Below, piece after piece: positions 39,334 through 51,233 of a stretch of DNA of 64,000 nucleotides. Origin of the DNA: Diplonema papillatum (lineage: Eukaryota > Euglenozoa > Diplonemea > Diplonemida > Diplonemidae); NCBI GenBank assembly GCA_030068145.1, contig JAPJBO010000203.1:124001-188000 (forward strand). Reading direction: 5' to 3'. Every line of letters starts with the position of its first letter. Positions within the stretch are counted from its first letter, which is position 1. The notes below the pieces were generated by a model. The model made no database searches and was not told the DNA's origin. It saw nothing but the letters and a program-made list of their open reading frames with translations. Position numbers and translations under genes: made by a program.

Positions 39334-42225
39334 TCAACATATCACGCACTGGCTGCGCCGGCGATAAGACGTGTCCACCGGTTCAATAGAATTGTCGTCG
39401 TCATCGATCGCTGTGTACACGGACACCTCGCGCCTTAAAAGGTGCGACGTCTCCCTGTCGGCATCGCGCCTCGAAGGTTGCGAGGTCTCCCTGTCGGTAT
39501 CCCGCCTCATAAGGTACGACGCCTCCCTCTCGCCGAGCGGCGTTTGCAGCATGCTGGCCGAGGACGGGTTGAAGTTGAGAGCTGCGCTCACGTCGCTCGA
39601 CCGGTCGCTGGCCGCGACCGCGGGCGGCGACTTCGTGGGGGAAAGCAGCAGGAACGCGGGGGAGAAGGCGATGAGGACGTGCCACGCGCTGTGCGTCGTG
39701 GGATAGTTCTCGTCGGTCTCGAGGACCATCGTGTCGACAAGGCCGAGGACGGCGAGGGTGAGGCCGACGATCAAGTATCCCCAGCGGAAGAACGGGCGGG
39801 CAGCGAGGAGGTGGTGGAACAACGTCGCAAACGTGGTCGGGGATGCTTCGGCCGACGATGCCAACAGAGACGCTCGCGGCGAACCCTTTCTCCGCCTCGC
39901 TTGCGCGCAGTGCGCGATCCACTGCCGGAAAACGCACACGCCGCCGACGGCAATCGGCACCGCCAGCGCGAACACGCTCTGCCGGTCGATCTTCGTCGTC
40001 GCCGTCACCGCCAGCAGGCCCAGCACCAGCATCAACTCCCGCTCCGGGTCCCGCAGGCGGGCCATGTACAGCAGCGTGATCCAAAACGAGACGGACGACG
40101 TGAAAAAGTCGAAGAACTGCATGTCGTCGTACGACCAGAGGCACATCCTCGCCACGTTCTCGTCGCACATGTGGTACGCTGCGGATGCACACATGTTCAC
40201 CGAGAATATCACGGCCTCCACATACGCCGCGAGGGACAACGCGACAGCGATGACCGGGAGGAAGGCGAGGTTGGTCAGGACCAGCGCCCAGAACCGCGGA
40301 GGGAACTCGGACCCGTCCAAGTACTCGCGGCAGCCCCACGCGTTGAACGGGCGGTTGCACGCGCAGACGCTCGCCGCCGCGAACGCGTGGTGGTCGGCGG
40401 TGGCGACGAGCAGGTTCTCGCAGGAACCCCTGCCTTTGCAGCCGTCCACGCAGCGGTCGCCGATGTTCGACAGCGACAGGGCAACCACGGACGCGTCCGC
40501 CGCCCCGCCCGGCCGGCCTTGGGCCGGGGGATCCCCCAGATAATCGACCACCACCAGGTTCTCGCCTGTCCAGGGGTGCTCGATGAACACCGTACGGGTT
40601 TGCCCTGCTGGCACGAGGACGCCGGCGAGGTCTGCGTATGGTGAGGCCTGCGGCGGCTGGCCGCAATGCGGCAAATGGGGCGGGCAGTCGGTCTCGTTGC
40701 GGCTGAACAACGGCGAGACGGAGAAGGACACCAGCGAAGCCGAGGGGTTGCTGCAAGTCAGCGTCCACGTCGTGCTCGCTTGCGACGGAGGGACCGAGAA
40801 CGCGGCCACCGCCGACTTCGACTCAGCCCCCACCGTCGGCTGCAGGGTCGCCGCGTACCCGAACGGCTCGCCGAAGGAGTAGATACCCTGCGGTGCCGAA
40901 CCGGGGGCGGCGGCTGGGTCCAGAGTGTACTCCACCTCGATATCCGCGGCGGAAGGCATCGTGACCAAGACCTCCAGCAGTGAGCCGGGGGGTACCCCAT
41001 ACAAGGCCGCGGCTTGCCCGGCGCCCAGGGTCAGCTCGCACGAGGTGTCACCGGCTACCCCTGAAAACGAGCAGTTCTCGGTAGCAGTCGCCGAGGAGGG
41101 GGACGCGAGGGCGAAGGAGTACCCGCCGCCGGAGGCCGGGGGGCCGCCGGCCGCCGAAAACCGCCACCGCGGGACGCCGAAGGCGGCGGCGCCGCCGCCG
41201 CCGCCTTCGGGCACGTAAAACAGCAGCCAGCCGGACGCGGACGCGGCCGCGCCGCCGCCGCCGGAGCTCGCAGTGGATGGCGACCGTATGCCGCTCTCGG
41301 GGGGGAAGCCGCCGTGGGGGCGGGTTGCCGCCAGCGGAGGCGGCGCGGGCACGGCGCCCTGCTTGGGGGGCGCGGCTTGAATATATGGCCCGGTGGCGGC
41401 GGGATTCACGGAAACAACCTCCGGCGTCGTGGAAACGGCCCTCGCAGACGAATCTGCGCTGCGCAATATCGTGTTGGCCGCCCCCCAAACCAAAGGAGCG
41501 TTTGCGGCCCGCGCCGGTAACAGTTCTTCCGAGGCGTTGGACTGAAGGCCGGGGAGGCAGTGACCTCCGGCCCACCGTCCTTCGTACACGCGCTGCCTCT
41601 GCAGCGCGTGCACCGAGCCCTGCCCGACAAGACGGCTGCCTAGCGGCGGTCGTTCGACGGCGGTGCATTTGGCGGGACTGGAAGCGGGCTGCGAGGCGAA
41701 GGATGAACCCCGGAAGCTGGCGTTCCCAGGTGCGAGCATCGTCGAGGCCTCGAGCTCGGCGGGCGTGAAATGGTCCATGTCCACGCGGACCGCGACGACG
41801 CACGGCCCGCCGCCGGCTCCGTACGGCTGCGACACCGTCGCAAACCACGCCGCTTCCCCCGGGAACGGGAGTGCAACGACAGTCGACGTGTCGTTGAGCA
41901 CATAGGCGAAGTCGTACCAACCGTTCACCTCCACGACCGACGGCTTCCCTCCGGAGAACGCGCGGGTTTGCGGGAGTGTCGGCTTGCCCTTATTGAGACG
42001 GACGACCGCGGGCCACTCGAACCCCCCGTCCGCACCGCGCCTGCCGGCGCAGCCGCCAGCCAGCCGGAACGAGAGCGTCGCCTGCTTGCAACCCCGCCGC
42101 GTGTCGATCCTGAAGTACGTCCCCTTCCAAGGCTCGCTGTCGGTGAAGACGCCGTCCCAGCTGAACTGGACGGTCTCCAGCGCTGCGACGGCCAGCAACG
42201 CTGCCGGCAGCACAGCGCCGATCAT
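39334..42225 (-). CDS. TMEM8/PGAP6-like multipass membrane protein with EGF-like module
   Basis: This intronless gene encodes 963 residues. An N-terminal signal peptide (MIGAVLPAALLAVAALETVQ) is followed by a large Gly/Ala/Pro-rich extracellular region. A Cys-rich EGF-like module lies at about 593-645 (CVDGCKGRGSC, then VCACNRPFNAWGC). A seven-helix domain spans about 655-870, including YHMCDENVARMCLWSYDDMQ and FFDFFTSSVSFWITLLYMAR. That pair is the hallmark of the TMEM8/myomaker branch of the CREST hydrolase superfamily (YHxCD, then YDxLQFxDF). PGAP6 members cleave GPI-anchored proteins at the cell surface; this activity is inferred from the family. The cytosolic tail has three near-repeats (RRDxDRETS) and ends CVIC, which fits a CaaX prenylation box. 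Start: the ATG directly precedes the signal peptide. Confidence 0.8.
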   Translation of the reverse strand: MIGAVLPAALLAVAALETVQFSWDGVFTDSEPWKGTYFRIDTRRGCKQATLSFRLAGGCAGRRGADGGFEWPAVVRLNKGKPTLPQTRAFSGGKPSVVEVNGWYDFAYVLNDTSTVVALPFPGEAAWFATVSQPYGAGGGPCVVAVRVDMDHFTPAELEASTMLAPGNASFRGSSFASQPASSPAKCTAVERPPLGSRLVGQGSVHALQRQRVYEGRWAGGHCLPGLQSNASEELLPARAANAPLVWGAANTILRSADSSARAVSTTPEVVSVNPAATGPYIQAAPPKQGAVPAPPPLAATRPHGGFPPESGIRSPSTASSGGGGAAASASGWLLFYVPEGGGGGAAAFGVPRWRFSAAGGPPASGGGYSFALASPSSATATENCSFSGVAGDTSCELTLGAGQAAALYGVPPGSLLEVLVTMPSAADIEVEYTLDPAAAPGSAPQGIYSFGEPFGYAATLQPTVGAESKSAVAAFSVPPSQASTTWTLTCSNPSASLVSFSVSPLFSRNETDCPPHLPHCGQPPQASPYADLAGVLVPAGQTRTVFIEHPWTGENLVVVDYLGDPPAQGRPGGAADASVVALSLSNIGDRCVDGCKGRGSCENLLVATADHHAFAAASVCACNRPFNAWGCREYLDGSEFPPRFWALVLTNLAFLPVIAVALSLAAYVEAVIFSVNMCASAAYHMCDENVARMCLWSYDDMQFFDFFTSSVSFWITLLYMARLRDPERELMLVLGLLAVTATTKIDRQSVFALAVPIAVGGVCVFRQWIAHCAQARRRKGSPRASLLASSAEASPTTFATLFHHLLAARPFFRWGYLIVGLTLAVLGLVDTMVLETDENYPTTHSAWHVLIAFSPAFLLLSPTKSPPAVAASDRSSDVSAALNFNPSSASMLQTPLGEREASYLMRRDTDRETSQPSRRDADRETSHLLRREVSVYTAIDDDDNSIEPVDTSYRRRSQCVIC

Positions 42226-44107
42226 CCTCTACCAACTCCCCTCTTCCAACTTTTTTTTCACGGCATGCTGCAAGGAGGTAGTCACTGGCAGGATCAACCA
42301 GGTTTCGTGTCACTCAAACCAGACTGGACCGAGGAAAAACTGAGGAATCGGTTGTATCGTGTCAAGCCTAAATCGATGCATTCATAATTCCAGCTCTCAC
42401 GGGGGCTGTCCTCTCTACGACCGACAGCTTTCCTCGATTGCCTTTTTTTGTATTTCACCATCGTGTCTTGCCGATTACCTTGACCATTTGATCAAGCGCA
42501 TACGAGTATGCTAACTCCGATATTCAGCATAATTCCGGAAGGTTGGGATTTTGTTGCTAGCGAGGCGGCTATCTCAGGGCCGACGGGAAGGCCAAAAGGC
42601 GAAGCTTGCACATTAACGAACGGCATGCACCGGACTGGCCCAGCATCGCCACCGGCAGCTTGCCGCACCACCAACACCCGAAGTTGAAATAAAGCGCCGC
42701 TAGTCTTTACACAGGCGAGTGTTGCAGAGGAATGGATGGAACGCTTGAGAATCGCGCACTTGCGGGATCAAAGTACACCCACATCCGGGCCTTGTCCAAA
42801 GCATGTCGTGGCCGCTTCAGTGTATCTTATGCACTCTTCTGGGCCGGTCTGGCTTCGAGTCGTTGGCAATGACAGCACTGTCCGATCAGACAACAAGTTA
42901 CCGGCACCTAGAATAGATACTGTCGGGAAGGCCGGCCCGATGTGCTCTCTCTCTCAAACTCTCTCTTTCTCGTCATCAAGGAAAAACCAACTTTTCTCAA
43001 GACAGGAGTGCTGAAAAGAAATGGATGGAAAAAGGGACGAGCCGGCCAACATTTTAGGTTCCTACACGATTCTTGTGTTGAACAAGCGTCTCCCTTTTTT
43101 TGGTTTTTTGCTTTGTAGTTGGTTGCAGTATTTTGGTTGTAAAATTGGCATCTTCAATCCACCCGGTCGTCGACTTTTACATGCACTCGAATGGCGGTGG
43201 AGGAGACCGGGAGAGAAGGTGCCAAAATTTAGCCGCGGTTGATTGCTCCCAACAAACGAATTTTCGTTCGCTTTTCCAAACCCTGTTTTTAGTAAAAGTT
43301 CGCACGAAAGATCCGGTTTGTTAGAGTCTCCTGGTGACTTTGAGGCGATAAGGATATTCTCGTGTTCCCGTGAACCCCGACGGACAATCAGTGCCGGTTT
43401 CGCTTTTTTTTTCCCTCTCACACACACAAAGACGACGTGGCCCCGGCAGTACGATCGACGCACTGACGGAGGGGAGGGAGCTACGACGCGTCTTGTGCTG
43501 CATTTTCTACACAAAGAAATTACAACGGAATAAAAGACATGAGGAAAGGAAGGACGTCGAGGCGCGAAGAAGAGTTGAGATAAAGTGTGCTGCCAGCAGA
43601 AGCGCCTTGCTTTTGCTGCCCTGGGGCGCTTTGCAAGAGCCGAGATGAGAGAGGGCTCTGGGTCGACTTCGACCAACACCGGGTGTATGTCAACTGCGAG
43701 CAGTGGTTCTGCATTGCGGGGCAAAGCTGCAACGCGGTACATATGCTCCCCCTGGCGGCTGTTCGTAGCTCGTCACAGCCACCAGAGCACAGGCGAATCC
43801 GTCACGGGGAGAAGGCCCCTACAACCGTGTCGTGAGCAATCAGTTTAAAAACTCAGGGCCCTGATTTGTGACTGCGACTGTTGCGTAGCGGGGGGGGACA
43901 CTGCTGCGAAATGGCGCACGTGCACGCGGCGGCTGCATTGTGGGGCAGAACTCGCATCGGGCAATGTTGCAACGCGGGCGAACATGCAGCGGCGGTGCGG
44001 CAGGCTCTACGCGAGCAGTGCCTTAGCAGCAGCTGCCAGCCGGGGGCCGGACGAGATGGCATGCATCTATTTTCTATCCTCACTCCGTTGATCGTCTCCC
44101 TTCGTGC
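42226..44107. other. intergenic, with one AR1 copy
   Basis: No gene was recognised. An AR1 copy lies at 43280-43345. Two loosely similar segments around 43710-43770 and 43938-44010 (TGCGGGGCA, then GCAACGCGG) form a weak direct repeat. Confidence 0.5.
43280..43345 (+). repeat. AR1 repeat, diverged
   Basis: TTTTTAGTAAAAGTTCGCAC, then AGAGTCTCCTGGTGAC. This is a shortened, diverged AR1 copy in the same orientation as the others. Confidence 0.65.
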
Positions 44108-47100
44108 TCAAGTGTTCGTCGAGCTGAAGTCGGTGAAGGCCACGTTCCGTGAGGCATGGTACTCGAACGCTGCGTCCGAGTCGTCGGACTCGCTGTCCAT
44201 CAGGTCGGTCGTAGGGACGGTGACGGGGACGGTGCCCCGTGCTGTGGATATGTCGTCTTCGTCGTCGGAGGAGGACTCGGCCGCAAGCGACACGATCCTG
44301 CTTTTCAAGGCGTCGTGCCGCGACGGGTGCTGCGCAGCCAGCGGGGACGGGCTGCTCTGCGAGTCTGGATGCATCGTGCTTTCCGAAGGAGACGCCGGCA
44401 GCGAGATGCCGATGCGGCACGTCGAGTCGATCTCTTTGAACTTGTGGATCAGCTGCCGCGTGGCCTCACGCTGCCGCGTCCGCGGCGTGGTGCCTTCGTC
44501 GGAGTCTATGCGAGGAGCTGTGGTTACAGTGATGGGCTGTTGGGAAGGTCGCGGGATGGACGGCGTGTGCGATACGGCGGAGGTGGCACCGCGGAATGTC
44601 ATGCTCTTGTCGGCGATGGTAGTGGGCGTCGCGCCAGCCAGGTTCCGGAAGTCGTCTGCCAACGTCCGGAGCACGCGCTCCATGTGCGCGCCGTCGGACT
44701 CCATCTCTTGGTCGCTTGCCGACGCACTTTTGCTCGCCTGCTGGAGGGGCGGCTTGCCCGAGGACTGCGGAGGCTGCGGGTGGCTGCCCTTCGCCTCGTT
44801 CCAATCGTGCGACCGGAGCTCGGCCAACACGGCGGGCCTCAGCTCTTCGATTTCTTTCGACAGCGCGGCGCGCACTTTTTCGACCTCCGCGCCGACTGTT
44901 TCTCTGATGACGGCGACGGGTGCGTGGCTGACCTTGTGCTCCACCCACCTCTTCAGCTTGTCCAACTTGTCGGCAGTCGCTTCGACTTCGTTCATGAACC
45001 GCCTGTTGGTCACGAAAGAGGTCGGCTGGCTGGAGAGCTCGGGCGAGAGGACGCTTGCGCCCGTCGGCTCGGCGGCAGACTTGTCGGAGCTGTCGCGCGT
45101 GGCGCTGCTGAGGGCGACGGCGGTGACTTCGAGGTCTTCAAGCTTCTGCTCGAGGGTGTGCGAGCGCTTTCGGTGCTCGACGAGGTCGCTCGACAGCTGC
45201 CGCACGCTGTCGCTGAGGCCGCGGCGCTGCTTTTCTTCCTCGCTGCGCACGCGCAACTCGACGCCTTGCGCTGCGCTCGCAATCTCCTGTACGATTGTGT
45301 AGAATGTTATATGCTGCTATATCAGTCAATACGACCTTTCGATTACACACCGCATACACGTCATTGTCCCTGGGGTTTTAGAGTGTTAGTTCGCTTGTGA
45401 ATCCGGGGATTTAGAAAAAGCGACCCTATGACGAGGTTCCCGATATAAAAACACATGCAAATGATGCCGGAAACGCGTGGGTGGCACGCGCCTGTTGGCT
45501 CCCAAGAAGACACTGCATAGAATCGAGACAATGAGCAGGTGATCAATGCAGCGTTTTCGCAGTGAAGAATACGCAATTCGAATTCAGGAGCTGAACACAG
45601 CACAGCATCGCATCGTGGTGATGTGATATTTGTGAGCCTGGTAAGCCGGAAGCAAAAGGAGCGAGTACTTCAGGTCGGCACAGAAGGTGGGGCTCCACCG
45701 CGTTGTGCACAAGCCGTCCATCGCATTATGAAGCAGTTCATGCAGATTCGAAGGTGAGCAACCCTCCTGAGAAAATAGGTGCCCAATAAAAAAAGCCCTA
45801 GCCGACAGTGCCTGGTTCATCAAAGGGTATGCAGAGAATGACTCAACTTCGCGTGTGGCCAAGAAGAGAGAAGTTCGAAGGTCTATCGCAGCATGTAAAG
45901 CTTGGGCCGAAGTGAGCCCACTGACACAACTCTGTCCATTTGGTGTGCTGTCGCTACGGGCTCGTGTTCAAGCGCCCCCAAGGTACGCCGACTTGTGCAT
46001 TGGTTGGCATTGGGAGATCAATATAGCCAAGACTACCACCGTGGGTCCCCTGGCTCTGCAGCACTTCCGTGCGTACCGCACCGAGTAAAAGAAGGCAGGA
46101 AGAAAATACTCGACGTAGCTGCTTCGACTCCGAATGGAAGGGAGGAAATATAGGTAAGGGGCAAAGACAATACAAACACAATGTGATTTGTTCTTCGCTT
46201 ACACCACTGTGTGTTGTTTTCTCACTCAGGACTTTGACCTGTTGTGTTTGTGTGGTTTGTCGTGTAGGGGTAGACCCGCATGACCTCACGTCCGTTCAAC
46301 ACGTGGTTCGGTAGTTACAGCACTTTGGATCCCTTCTGTTCTTTGTCCGGCAGCATCGTCGAGCATTTCCTTTCAAGCTGGCGCTTATGTAAAAGAAATA
46401 CCTCAATCATGGTTGCTTGGAGCGACTTGGCGGCGAAGCCGGCATCGGACACCTTCTTGTGAAGATCAGCTGTGGAAGACACAAGGCGATCTTCAAACGA
46501 CTGCGACAGCTGAGAGCGGACGGCACGCAGAGAAGCCTCGACGCTGCTTTTTAGATTCCCGATCTGCGAGTCCAGTTGGTCCGTTGGCACGAGACCGACA
46601 AGCTCCTTCTCGATCTGTCGATTAATCTGTGGGGCAGGGGCGTGAAATTCTTAGTTTAGAATGTTAAGCAGGGAAAAAACACTGCCCTCCGCACCAAGTC
46701 CTACAGTCGTCTTCGTAACAGTAGGAATGATCGGGAACTAGCAGCTCGCTTCTTCGTTCATCTTGACATCTTTCATGGTAGAATCGTCTGTGTCTTTGCT
46801 GGTGCGAGACGTCGTCCCCCGCAGCGTCCCCCCATCGCCTCGTGACCGGTGTCTCTCCCTTCGTTTGAACGTCAGTATCCTGCTTGGTCATTTTTTAGTG
46901 CAGTTTCCCGAGTGATATGGGCAAGGAGAACCCGCCTTGTCGGCGAGATACCGACGACAGCGTCGTCTATTTTTTTGTCACCCTGCCCTCTGCAGGTCGC
47001 TTGTGTTTTTGGGAACTTCTTGCCTCAAGTCCTCTCGCGGGTTATTTTCCTGAAACGCCCGCTCTTTGTCCCGTTTTCTTTCGCTCTTTCTTTGCCGCGA

Positions 47101-48893
47101 TGGGAGGACAGGTCCCACTGCAACACCTCAACAGGGCCTTCTGTAGGATAGGATTGGTTCCCGCGAACTTGTGATCCCAACGATCCACCCACGCATGAAA
47201 TGAAGTCAAAGACTGGCAACTGAAAGCCACTGGTATTCGCAAGGCGAACGACATTGCATTGTAGAGGGCGTAAAACGAAACGCGGCATTGCACACCTTCT
47301 CCACAGCGGCGGCAACTTGGACCTCAACGGAGCGAAGCATGTCCTTTGCTGCTTGCTGCTGTTTGTCGCTGGATTGAGCCATTCTTTTCGTCATCTCGGC
47401 ATCGAGGTCGTCCAGGCGCGTGGTGACGATGTCTTTCCAGTGGCTGAGCGACTCTAGGTCGTGCTTCACGTTGGAGACGGCCGAGGTGGTCAGGGACGCC
47501 TTTTTTTCGGCCGCGACCACCTGCTCCGACCTGAACGCGGACAGCTGCTTCTGCACGTCGGCCGCGGTGTCCGCCGTGATCCTCAGCACCGTCTCATTGA
47601 GCTCATTCTGCACGAAGTCGAACTTGCACCGGATTTCGTGCCCGGCTGCCTTCCGCGCCGCCGATAGGCACTCGCGCGTGATCAACTCTGTGTGAGGCGA
47701 TTGTGGAGCTGGTCACGTTGCGAATCAGAAAGTACTCGAGGGGCTGCCTTGTGCATATTTCGAAGGCGAGGCTAGAGGGGGCCACACAGTAGTTAAATCA
47801 CAAAATCCAAACGTTCACCGGCTTTATCACGTGGGTTACTCTCTTGCAAGTCGTTGAGGAGGCTGCCAGGTGCGAACTCTCAAATGAGGCAATGTGCTGT
47901 TGCCCACAAGAAACGCAGTCAACATTTGTGTTTCGATGCGGGCGTAAGCGCTGTTCGCCGATAAAGACCCACTTTGCAGTTGTATCGTTTTGAATCAGAT
48001 CAGAAGCTGGAGCTGAAGCTGGAGTCAAAATATCGGGTGTCGCGCCCGCTTTTCGGGTGTGCGTTCACACGCGCTTTCGATCAAAACCCGACCCCGTGTG
48101 GTGATTTTTCCGGCCCCGGCAAACAACCAAAAAAAAGATCTTGTTCACGAGACGTGAAAATGCGGAAATTGTCGCTACTTAAACGACGAATGCATCTCTC
48201 CCCCGCACCTGTTTTCGCCTCGACCTCCTCTTCGACGATCTTCTCGAGCCGCTGCTGCTGCCCGGCGTTTTCGCTGCGGGCGAGGGACTCTTCCAATAGC
48301 TTGACCCGCGTCGTCAGCTGGTCGATCCTTGCGCTTTGCTGCTCGCCCCCGCCCCCCTCGTGCGGCGGGCTGGCGAGCCCCATTCCGGGGACCCTGTTGT
48401 AGATCGAGTTTTCAGCCTCCTCCGCGAGGGTCTGCACGCGCGCGAGCTTCGCGTTGATGCGTTTTTCGTACCGGCTCCACTCCGCCTTCAGGTCCTCCGC
48501 GCTGTCCTTCGCCTCCGCCGCGCACTCGGCCACACGAGAGCCCTGCGCTGAGTTCGCTGCGCGGTACTGCTCGAAGTCCTTCTGCAAGGTCGAGAGGCTC
48601 AGCGAGATGCTGTCCAGCCGGTACGCCAGCGACGTCTCGACGTACACGCCGCCCCGGCCCGTGTCGTTCGCGGGGGGGTGCAGCGCTCCCGAGCGCACCA
48701 GGGGCCGCGTTTCGAGCAAGCCAAAGCGGGAGTACCCCTCGTTTCTCCTCGCCCCGGACCCGATACTCGTTCCGATCGCGTTGAATCGGTTCGGATGGTG
48801 CATCTCGTCTTCGAAATCGACGCCGCGCAGGTTCCGCTCGGTCACCTTCAGCACGTCGTCGACGGACTTATGCCAATGCGCAAACTCCGACAT
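44108..48893 (-). CDS. coiled-coil protein of unknown function, four exons
   Basis: Exons 48209-48893, 47296-47687, 46402-46626 and 44108-45286 keep frame at all junctions (phases 1, 0, 0) and give 826 residues. Donors are GTGCGG, GTGTGC and GTATTT; acceptors are ACACAG, CCACAG and GTACAG. Heptad-like helices dominate: LAYRLDSISLSLSTLQKDFE, RINAKLARVQTLAEEAEN, RIDQLTTRVKLLEESLAR, INRQIEKELVGLVPTDQL, RQLSSDLVEHRKRSHTLEQK and others. The last 230 residues are Ser/Thr/Asp-rich and probably disordered, with acidic patches (SSSDDEDD, DSESDDSD). There is no signal peptide or membrane segment. The parts were linked because only this join keeps phase and the coiled-coil character is continuous. A cytoskeletal scaffold is plausible; no family was recognised. 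Confidence 0.72.
45370..45440 (+). repeat. AR1 repeat in coiled-coil gene intron 3
   Basis: GGGGTTTTAGAGTGTTAG, then TTCGCTTGTGAATCCGGGGA, then a diverged remainder (GACCCTATGACGAGG). Confidence 0.7.
46102..46395 (+). repeat. R2 repeat, diverged, at the donor of intron 3
   Basis: AAAATACTCGACGTAGCTGC, then CAATACAAACACAATG, then TACAGCACTTTGGATCC, then AGCATTTCCTTTCAAGCTGG and CGCTTATGTAAAAGAAATAC follow R2 in order at about 70% identity. Confidence 0.7.
47728..47995. repeat. two R2 copies head to head in coiled-coil gene intron 1
   Basis: 47728-47800 is the R2 5' part in plus orientation (AGTACTCGAGGGGCTGCCTT). 47815-47995 is the rest of another R2 in minus orientation (GCGGGCGTAAGCGCTG, then AAAGACCCACTTTGCAG). 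They occupy half of the 521-bp intron. Confidence 0.75.
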
Positions 48894-51136
48894 TTTCCCT
48901 GTCGGATGCAGGTCGTGGTATCGGGATTTCTTTTGTCGTGTTCGACGATATCTTGCTTTTTGTGTTACCGTCGATCCCGAAGGACGATCAGTTTGGTGTC
49001 TTGCGACCTTTGTTTGTTTGGCAAGGAGTTTTGGTGACGCGCTTTAGTTCGGAAAAGAAAATAAGAAATAGAATGCCAAAAATCAGTTTGCTCGCTCTCT
49101 TACCGGGTGCGCCAGTTTGCCCACTCTGCGGCCTTGTCTTCCGACTCCTGTACTCGTATCCGCTCGCAAACGCTCTTCATTGCAGCTTCGTTACACCGCG
49201 AGAATTCGATCAGCACATCATTTGGCTGCGGCTATCTGCCGTAGAGGGATTCAAGCCCAGCGGGTTCTGAAAAGCTCTGGAGGTGAGCCGCGTCGTTGGC
49301 TCTGAGGACGTGTTCTGCGTTTCCGGCTGCTGGCATCCTGGTACCGTGCACTGTCGCCTCGTGGCATGATCGCCCGCCGCACTACTATCGGTGGCGCCGT
49401 GCCATTTTCGTGGACCGGCAATGCGGGATGCGCGGGTTTAGCATAGCGGCGGGGGTTCCATCCTGCAGTAGCCGCCGTCGCAGGCCCGTGTGCACGTATG
49501 TGATCTCGCGTCTTCCTTACGAACGCCCCGGTTCGTCCATCTGTACATAATCTTCTTCTTCGTGCGCGCACGTGCGTGATCCCGGCTGCGCGGTACGCTC
49601 CATTCTAGGTCATACCGGCTGCGCGTCTTGTCGGCGGCTGTGGCGGCTGCATCGGCGGCGTTGATGGTCATGTTCTGCGCGTGTCCCTTCGCTCCCCGTG
49701 TTCTCTTTTCTTTTTGTGTTTCCGGCGATTTTCTTTCTTCTGAAATCTTGTGCGCCGTCGATCCCCGAGATCTTTTTCTGTTGCTTCGGACCGGCACACC
49801 ACGGGGTGGGTTCCTGGGGGGAAGGTTCGTCGTCGTGTTGAACACGAGACCGAATAACGGCAAAGGCTGCAAGTGGTTCGCGCTTGTTCAAGAAAGGGGC
49901 TGCATTCGGATGGTTCCATTTGCGAGCCAGGAGCCTGGACACTTTGACGGCAAAGAAATGCGTATTTTCGTTGTATTCTTTCACTTGTTTGTCGTCGACA
50001 ACATATTGCGGTTGAGGTGTCATTCAGATGCAGATCTAAAGCCGCCCACGTCAAATTGTTAAGCAGCGGCCGCCCTCCAGGTCCACGCGTTGCAGATTGT
50101 GGATGCTGATGCAGTCAAGTGACGGCAAAGAAACGCGTGTTGCGGTTTGTGTTGTGGTGTTGTGGGCGCTTACGAGCAGTGCATGGCGGGATTGCCGCCG
50201 GTGGCGCGTCGTTTTGGCGCGGCTGTGATGCAAAACGGAGCCAGTCGCCCAGCCAGCCGACCAGGACAACACCCTTGTGAGCTGGTGGCAGGGAAAGGCC
50301 GAGGCGAGCCATCCAGTGCGATGAACATCACAGGTGGTCAGAAAGTACTGGAGGTGTTGGCAAGGCCAGTGTCTTTACCACGCCCGAAATGGGTCCAAAG
50401 GGCCCCGTGCAGACCCCGCGCGAACCACAACCGCAGTTGGGCTTGCGCGCAGAAAACGGGAGTTTGGCTCAAGAAAACGTCAGCGTTGTACACCAGGTTC
50501 AATCGGACACGTCCTGGGCACACTGATCCGCATTTCCAGGAAACTCGGATGTGCCGCCGCCGCGTATTTCACCGTTGTCCTGAAAAGCGGATGTAGTGCG
50601 GTCGCGCTTCTTTTGCCGCAGGTTTTTTATTTCCGAGGACCTGCGGACTCATGAGCACAGTGGGCTACGGGCTCCTGGTCGCACATGGTACTGCCGCACG
50701 AAAAGCCCGTACCGGAAGGAAGGGAAGATTGGGAAGCAGAATGGTGCAGTCGAAGACGACTGCGGCAATGTGGAACAACGGGAAAAAGAAAGTCGAGGGG
50801 GGGGGAAAAAAAGAAAAAAGAGGATGCGGAATTCTGAACCCCGAGTCAGGTAAACGGGCTAGAGCGCACGGCATCCTCAAGAATCCACATCTGTTTCAGT
50901 GGGCCGACTGTAATGGTTGGAGGTCCGAGAGTCCATACTCGACAGTGCCGAAGATGTGGGTCACTTCACGTACCACGACTGACCCCTTTTGATTACTTGT
51001 TGAGTACACCGGATGCGGGGTTTGCGGGTTTGCCGAACAAGTCGAAACGGGGTGCAAAAGGGTGCGCGTATGTGTGGGTGTGTGTGTGTGTCGCGGACTC
51101 ATTTTAACGTGGCGCCCCCCTTAGCGAGAGTGTGTC

Positions 51137-51233
<97 letters not shown>

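Larger units (their letters stand above)
45287..46401 (-). other. coiled-coil gene intron 3, bounded by R2 and AR1 repeats
   Basis: The donor GTATTTCTTTTACATAAG is itself the reverse complement of the R2 3' tail. An R2 copy fills the first 300 bp of the intron (46102-46395, antisense), and an AR1 copy (45370-45440) lies about 85 nt before the acceptor. Confidence 0.7.

Noticed and set aside
39442..40644. 400-codon plus-strand ORF opposite the TMEM8-like gene
   Set aside because: It is an antisense shadow, Arg/His/Glu-rich without conserved motifs.
44156..45400. Long plus-strand ORFs opposite the coiled-coil gene
   Set aside because: They are antisense shadows of a GC-rich gene; they run through its splice site.
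49438..50023. Overlapping 130-145 codon ORFs on the minus strand
   Set aside because: They are basic, low-complexity readings in two frames without motifs; neither is preferable.
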